DNA of 64,000 nt from Candidatus Dadabacteria bacterium (lineage in GTDB: Bacteria > Desulfobacterota_D > UBA1144 > Nemesobacterales > Nemesobacteraceae), in contig JAJDTG010000016.1 of assembly GCA_022827275.1 (NCBI GenBank), positions 1 to 64,000 on the forward strand. The letters are read 5' to 3'. A program made the position numbers and the translations under genes. The notes beneath the pieces are model-generated. The model did no database searches. It had not been told where the DNA came from and worked only from the letters and a program-made list of their open reading frames with translations. Of the stretch, positions 59,764 to 64,000 are shown one piece after another; position 1 is the first letter of the stretch, and each line of letters opens with the position of its first letter.

Positions 59764-60401
59764 TGGATGAAGGCGTAGCTATAACGAATCCCGAGATTGA
59801 AGACTACATTCTCTCTCTCTACCCCCGCGTCCACGAGGTTTTTTACGAAATGGAAAAGCGGGCGGAGGGAAGCGACGTGAAAATAGTGGGGCCTCTTGTG
59901 GGGAGGTTTCTTTCGCAGATATGCTTTCTGCGCAGGCCTCAAAGCATTTTCGAGATGGGTTCGGGGTTCGGGTATTCGGCCCTCTGGTTCTCTCTTTTTT
60001 TGGGTGACGGGGGCATGGTAACCTGCACGGACTGGCTTGAGGAGAATGCGGAGGCGGCGCGCGGGTACTTCACGCGGGCCGGGCAGATTCGCAAGCTCCG
60101 CTTTGTCTGCGGGGACGCGCTCGACGTACTGGCGAATTCGGACCGTAAATTTGATATGATATTCAATGACATAGACAAGGAGAACTATCCGCGGGTTATC
60201 GAGCTTGCGCGGGAGAAACTTAACCCCGGGGGCATGCTCATTACCGATAACGTGCTTTGGGGAGGGAGGGTTCTTGGCGGCGGAGGCTCCGAGAGCACAG
60301 AAGGGGTCTTGGAGTTTAACCGGCTTTTGTTCTCGGACCCGGAGTTTTTCTCGACGGTGGTTCCCCTTCGCGACGGGGTGGCGCTAAGTGTCAGGATTTA
60401 A
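59763..60401 (+). CDS. Class I SAM-dependent O-methyltransferase
   Basis: This 212-residue protein matches the COMT-like O-methyltransferase_3 family. The SAM loop is FEMGSGFGYSALWF, followed by CTDWLEEN, DMIFNDIDKENYP and ITDNVLWGGRV, where DNVLW is characteristic. The substrate is unknown. It is translationally coupled to the adenosyltransferase gene. Confidence 0.9.
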   Translation: MDEGVAITNPEIEDYILSLYPRVHEVFYEMEKRAEGSDVKIVGPLVGRFLSQICFLRRPQSIFEMGSGFGYSALWFSLFLGDGGMVTCTDWLEENAEAARGYFTRAGQIRKLRFVCGDALDVLANSDRKFDMIFNDIDKENYPRVIELAREKLNPGGMLITDNVLWGGRVLGGGGSESTEGVLEFNRLLFSDPEFFSTVVPLRDGVALSVRI

Positions 60402-60428
60402 CAGATATTTGTTTCTTGGAATCCCAAA

Positions 60429-63044
60429 GTGAAAGAACTTGAGACTACTGAAAATGAGCTCCTGACTTTTTTTACGGACTCCTACGAGCATATACGCAGG
60501 CGCCATTACGCGAGGAGAAAGAAGAACAAGGCCCTCATAGGCTACGAGCTTGCCCAGGAGAGGACAGCGGTCGTGGACGAGTTCATCAAGCGGGCCCTTT
60601 CGCGGTACGGTTACCCGGAACTCGAAGGTGTCTCCATAGTGGCTCTCGGGGGTTACGGCAGAGAAGAGCTTTCCCCGTACTCCGACATAGATCTTCTTTT
60701 TCTTCACAAAAAGGGCTCGAAGGACCTGGCCGAGGAGGTAGTGGAGCGGCTTCTTTACCTTCTCTGGGACACTAAGATGGATGTGGGGAACTGCACGAGA
60801 AGTCTTGAGGAGTGCAGGGAACTCTCAATGGACAAAAACGACGTTACCATCCTGAGTTCTCTTCTCGACTCGAGGTTCATATGCGGGGACAGGGCTCTTT
60901 ACGACGAACTTGAAAACGAAATTTACGGCGAGGTTCTCCCCAAGATTTCACACGATTTCATAAGGAGAAAAATAGATGAAAGGGACGTAAGGGGAGAGAG
61001 ATACGGGAAAACCCTCTACATCCTGGAGCCTAACGTTAAGGAGGGAAGAGGAGGGCTCAGGGAGTTCCAGACGGCGATGTGGGTAGCCCAGGCAAGCTAC
61101 AAGGCCAAAAGTTTCGAGGAGGTGCTCCAGAGGGGTTTCATCTCGGAGAGGGAATACGGGGTGATGCGCAAATGCCTTAACTTCCTTCTGCTCGTGCGTG
61201 CGCAACTGCATTACCAGGCGAAAAGAAGGGAAGACAACCTGAGTTTCGAACTTCAGCTCCAGGTGGCGAAATCCTTTGGCTACAGGGACGGAAATCTGCG
61301 GGCGGTGGAGAAGTTCATGAGGATTTACTACCTTCGCGCCGCAGTGGTGGTGCAGCATTCCCGAAGGCTGACGGAAAAATGCACGAGGGCCTACGCGCGA
61401 AGGAGACTCACCAAAAAAGCCGTCCACCTTGACCACGGGTTTACGATACGGGGCAAGTACCTCTCCGTGACGAGCAGAAACGTTTTCAGTGAGGACTTCT
61501 GCAATTTCCTGCGCGCGTTTGAATACGCTGACCGCCACTCGGTCGAATTCACCGAATACCTTGAACTTCTCATGGGTGAACAGGCAACCCGCATAGACGA
61601 GAAGGTCCGAAACGACCCGGAGTTCAACAGGATGTTCCTGAGGCTCCTGCGTTTCGGAAAGGATGTCTCGAAAATGCTGCTCAAGATGAACGAGATGCGC
61701 CTTCTGGGTCGCCTCATTCCGGAATTCGGGAAAATAGTCTGCATGGTGCAGTTTGATTCCTACCACGTCTACACGGTCGACATACACTCCATATTCATGG
61801 TCAGAGAGATCGAAAGGCTTATAAATTATGAATACGAGAAGAAATTCCCCTTTCTCACCAAAGTCACTGAAACCCTGGTGAAAAGACATGTTCTTTTTCT
61901 CGCCTGCCTTTTCCACGATATGGGGAAGGGACAGGGGGGAAGCCACGCGCAGAAAGGGGCCGCCATGATCCCGAAGATAGCCGAGAGGATGGGTCTTAGC
62001 GCCTCCGACGCGGAGCAGCTTGAATTCCTGGTGAGACATCACTTGGCCATGGTTCATTTCTCCCAGAGAAGGGATCTTGACGACCCGGTCGTTCTGAAGC
62101 GGCTGGCCAAGTCCATTCCCGACGAAGAAACACTCTCTCTTCTCTACCTGCTGACTTTCGCGGACATAAGATCGGTCGGTCCCGACGTGTGGAAAGACTG
62201 GACGGGAATGCTGCTCCAGGAGCTCTACGTGAAGACCCTTCGACAAATGTCGGCGGGTACGTACCGGCGTAAAACCGACGAGGAATGGATGCAGAAGATG
62301 ACCTCGGACATAGTGGCTGACGCCGACGGAGAGATTCCCGAGCGCGAGGTGAGAAAAATATTGAAGAAAATGCCGGTTTCCTACTTCAGCCAGTTTTCAA
62401 GACAGAACATTTTACGCCACGTGAGGTTGCTCGACTCCATTGAGGGAAAGTTCGCGACGGAGGTAATCTGCTACGAGGAATACGACGAGTTTACTGTCTG
62501 TGCTCCCGACAAGAAAGGAATATTCTCGGTGTTCTGCGGGATTCTGAGTGCGAACGGACTTAATATCCTGGGAGCAAGAATCGTAACCACGCTCGACAAG
62601 AAGGCGTTTGATGTTTTCTATGTGGAAAGGACCGATTACCTGACCGAAGAGGAGTATGGCGAGGTGTGGAAAAAGGTCGACAAAAATCTCAGGAAGGTGC
62701 TTGACGGAGATACTGAGGTTGACGATCTGGTTGAGAGGAGGAAGAGAAACTATTCCTCCTATGGAAGGAAGGTTCCCGAGTATCCTCCGGAAATCGTGTT
62801 TGACAACGAGTCTTCAGATAAGGCGACCGTGATAGAGGTTTACGCCCACGACCGGGAGGGGCTTCTCTACAGCATCACGAAAACAATTGCCGAGATGGAT
62901 CTTTCGATTGATTACGCCAAGGTTTCGACCAGGGCGGATCAGGTCGCCGATACGTTCTACGTGCGTGACTCGAGAGGGCGCAAGATAAGCGGTGACAAGA
63001 AACTCAAAAAGATAGAGAATTCTCTTATATCAGCGGTGAACTAG
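60429..63044 (+). CDS. glnD: Bifunctional uridylyltransferase/uridylyl-removing enzyme
   Basis: This 871-residue protein is full length GlnD, the nitrogen sensor that uridylylates PII under nitrogen limitation and removes UMP when glutamine is high. It has an N-terminal nucleotidyltransferase domain with GGYGREELSPYSDIDLLF, a central HD domain (FLACLFHDMGKGQGG), and two C-terminal ACT domains (CAPDKKGIFSVFCGIL and YAHDREGLLYSITKTI). It starts at GTG behind GGAA. No glnB or glnK is seen in the window. Confidence 0.96.
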   Translation: MKELETTENELLTFFTDSYEHIRRRHYARRKKNKALIGYELAQERTAVVDEFIKRALSRYGYPELEGVSIVALGGYGREELSPYSDIDLLFLHKKGSKDLAEEVVERLLYLLWDTKMDVGNCTRSLEECRELSMDKNDVTILSSLLDSRFICGDRALYDELENEIYGEVLPKISHDFIRRKIDERDVRGERYGKTLYILEPNVKEGRGGLREFQTAMWVAQASYKAKSFEEVLQRGFISEREYGVMRKCLNFLLLVRAQLHYQAKRREDNLSFELQLQVAKSFGYRDGNLRAVEKFMRIYYLRAAVVVQHSRRLTEKCTRAYARRRLTKKAVHLDHGFTIRGKYLSVTSRNVFSEDFCNFLRAFEYADRHSVEFTEYLELLMGEQATRIDEKVRNDPEFNRMFLRLLRFGKDVSKMLLKMNEMRLLGRLIPEFGKIVCMVQFDSYHVYTVDIHSIFMVREIERLINYEYEKKFPFLTKVTETLVKRHVLFLACLFHDMGKGQGGSHAQKGAAMIPKIAERMGLSASDAEQLEFLVRHHLAMVHFSQRRDLDDPVVLKRLAKSIPDEETLSLLYLLTFADIRSVGPDVWKDWTGMLLQELYVKTLRQMSAGTYRRKTDEEWMQKMTSDIVADADGEIPEREVRKILKKMPVSYFSQFSRQNILRHVRLLDSIEGKFATEVICYEEYDEFTVCAPDKKGIFSVFCGILSANGLNILGARIVTTLDKKAFDVFYVERTDYLTEEEYGEVWKKVDKNLRKVLDGDTEVDDLVERRKRNYSSYGRKVPEYPPEIVFDNESSDKATVIEVYAHDREGLLYSITKTIAEMDLSIDYAKVSTRADQVADTFYVRDSRGRKISGDKKLKKIENSLISAVN

Positions 63045-63065
63045 GGGAAAAGGCGGGCGGTTTTG

Positions 63066-64000
63066 ATGAGCGCAGAAATTATTGACGTAGAGTGTGATTT
63101 TCTTGTTGTGGGCGGGGGGCTTGCGGGTCTTTACGCCGCGGTGTGCGCGTCTTCTCTTGGCCGGTGCGTGGTGGTAACCAAACAGACCCTCGTGCAAAGC
63201 AATTCATACTGGGCTCAGGGAGGAATCGCGGCTGCGGTCGACCCCGAGGACTCGCCCGTCTTTCACAAAGAGGACACGGTTGCCGCGGGAAGAGGGCTTT
63301 GCGATGGTCGCGCCGTGCAGATTCTGGTCGAAGAAGGTAGGGAGAGGGTCGCGGACCTCATAAATCTCGGCATGAAGTTCGATTCCGACGACAGCGGTCT
63401 TCTGCTCGGCCTCGAGGGGGGCCACTCGAAAAGAAGAGTCCTTCACGCGGGAGGCGACTCAACGGGGAAGGAGATGATCGAGTTTCTCATCTCTTTTGTG
63501 AGTTCAAGCGAATCGGTAACCATTCTGGAGCTTGTCACCGTTACCGACATAATCTCAGACGGGGAAAGATGCTACGGCGTCTGGGGGTACGACGAGGGAA
63601 GGGAAAGCTACGTGAGAATTTCTTCTCCCTGCACCATAGTTGCCACCGGTGGCGCGAGCGCCCTTTACAGGAGGACCACCAATCCGGAAGGAGCCTCCGG
63701 GGAAGGCATATCGCTTGCCTGGAGAGCGGGGGCCGAGATCTCCGACATGGAGTTCGTGCAGTTCCACCCCACTGTTTTCAGCGGCAAAAAAGGCGATGCA
63801 TTTCTTCTCACTGAGGCGATACGGGGGGAGGGGGCCTATCTTCTTAACGCCCGGGGCGCGAGGTTCATGGAACGCTACAGTCCCCTCCTTGAACTTGCGC
63901 CGAGAGACGTGGTCTCAAAGGCGATTCACAGTGAGATGAGATCCTGCGGAGAAGACTACGTGTATCTCGATCTATCCCATATGGACCCCGGATTCGTAAG
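63066..64000 (+). CDS. nadB: L-aspartate oxidase, 5' part
   Basis: An open frame from ATG 63066 runs to the window end without a stop. It shows the FAD-binding FLVVGGGLAGLYAAV, KQTLVQSNSYWAQGGIAAAV, the substrate loop HSKRRVLHAGGDSTG, ATGGASALYRRTTNPEGASGEG split over two segments, and MEFVQFHPT, all diagnostic of NadB. It oxidises L-aspartate to iminoaspartate in NAD synthesis. About 311 of the usual ~530 residues are present. Starts 22 bp after glnD. Confidence 0.93.
   Translation, partial: MSAEIIDVECDFLVVGGGLAGLYAAVCASSLGRCVVVTKQTLVQSNSYWAQGGIAAAVDPEDSPVFHKEDTVAAGRGLCDGRAVQILVEEGRERVADLINLGMKFDSDDSGLLLGLEGGHSKRRVLHAGGDSTGKEMIEFLISFVSSSESVTILELVTVTDIISDGERCYGVWGYDEGRESYVRISSPCTIVATGGASALYRRTTNPEGASGEGISLAWRAGAEISDMEFVQFHPTVFSGKKGDAFLLTEAIRGEGAYLLNARGARFMERYSPLLELAPRDVVSKAIHSEMRSCGEDYVYLDLSHMDPGFV

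Overview
The window looks like a chromosome fragment from a Gram-negative bacterium. Envelope evidence is an MCE/MlaD protein, a TolC-family channel, an outer-membrane beta-barrel protein and a lapA homologue. Combined with an archaeal-type phosphoglycerate mutase, a fused AccA-AccD carboxyltransferase and scattered single nuo genes, this suggests an uncultivated deltaproteobacteria-like or Dadabacteria-like lineage. That placement is a guess from gene content; no rRNA gene is present to settle it.

Region 1 (about 1-26,760) is an accessory, defence-island-like segment. In order it holds: a tiny peptide ORF followed by the start of a leftward gene that leaves the window; a DUF1998 helicase; a cassette of a 53-codon ORF, two FRG-TPR genes and a DUF4238 gene; a leftward pair made of a 2027-residue Avs-like STAND NTPase with an N-terminal nuclease domain and a second putative nuclease; a divergent small-protein/membrane-protein pair; a DUF4143 ATPase; an unknown gene; an orphan XRE regulator; debris of a fic gene and of a two-gene module; an AbiEi/AbiEii toxin-antitoxin pair with a symmetric four-site putative operator upstream; a decayed DUF4238 copy next to a second DUF4143 ATPase; a TolC-family gene; and an intact fic gene preceded by an unusual array of AAAGAAAGGAT-like repeats. 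Pseudogenes, duplicated tracts and lower-GC genes are concentrated here.

Region 2 (about 26,760-64,000) is mostly housekeeping and densely packed. It holds purH; mlaD; an acetoacetate-decarboxylase-like gene with a clear terminator; gtrA; tRNA-Gly(CCC); a peptidoglycan-recycling operon murQ-anmK-nagZ coupled to an SSS transporter; a lone nuoI; a 5'-nucleotidase lipoprotein; the accA-accD fusion; an A-type iron-sulphur carrier; a Xaa-Pro peptidase; mazG; an outer-membrane protein; apgM; a DUF2237 gene; aroA-cmk-rpsA-sppA; lapA-lipA; a nitrilase; a DUF985 cupin and a DCC thioredoxin-like gene; dnaB; nuoE with a glycerate kinase; cobalamin adenosyltransferase with an O-methyltransferase; glnD; and the 5' part of nadB.

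Two features run across the window. Several genes have a good -10 box only 5-13 nt upstream of the start codon, suggesting leaderless or near-leaderless mRNAs. Stop/start overlaps of 4 nt are frequent, including two small ORFs (48 and 53 residues) that overlap accessory genes. The best candidates for something new are the FRG-TPR/DUF4238 cassette, the Avs-like gene with its companion nuclease and divergent membrane module, the repeat array upstream of fic, and the tiny peptide ORF at the left edge.
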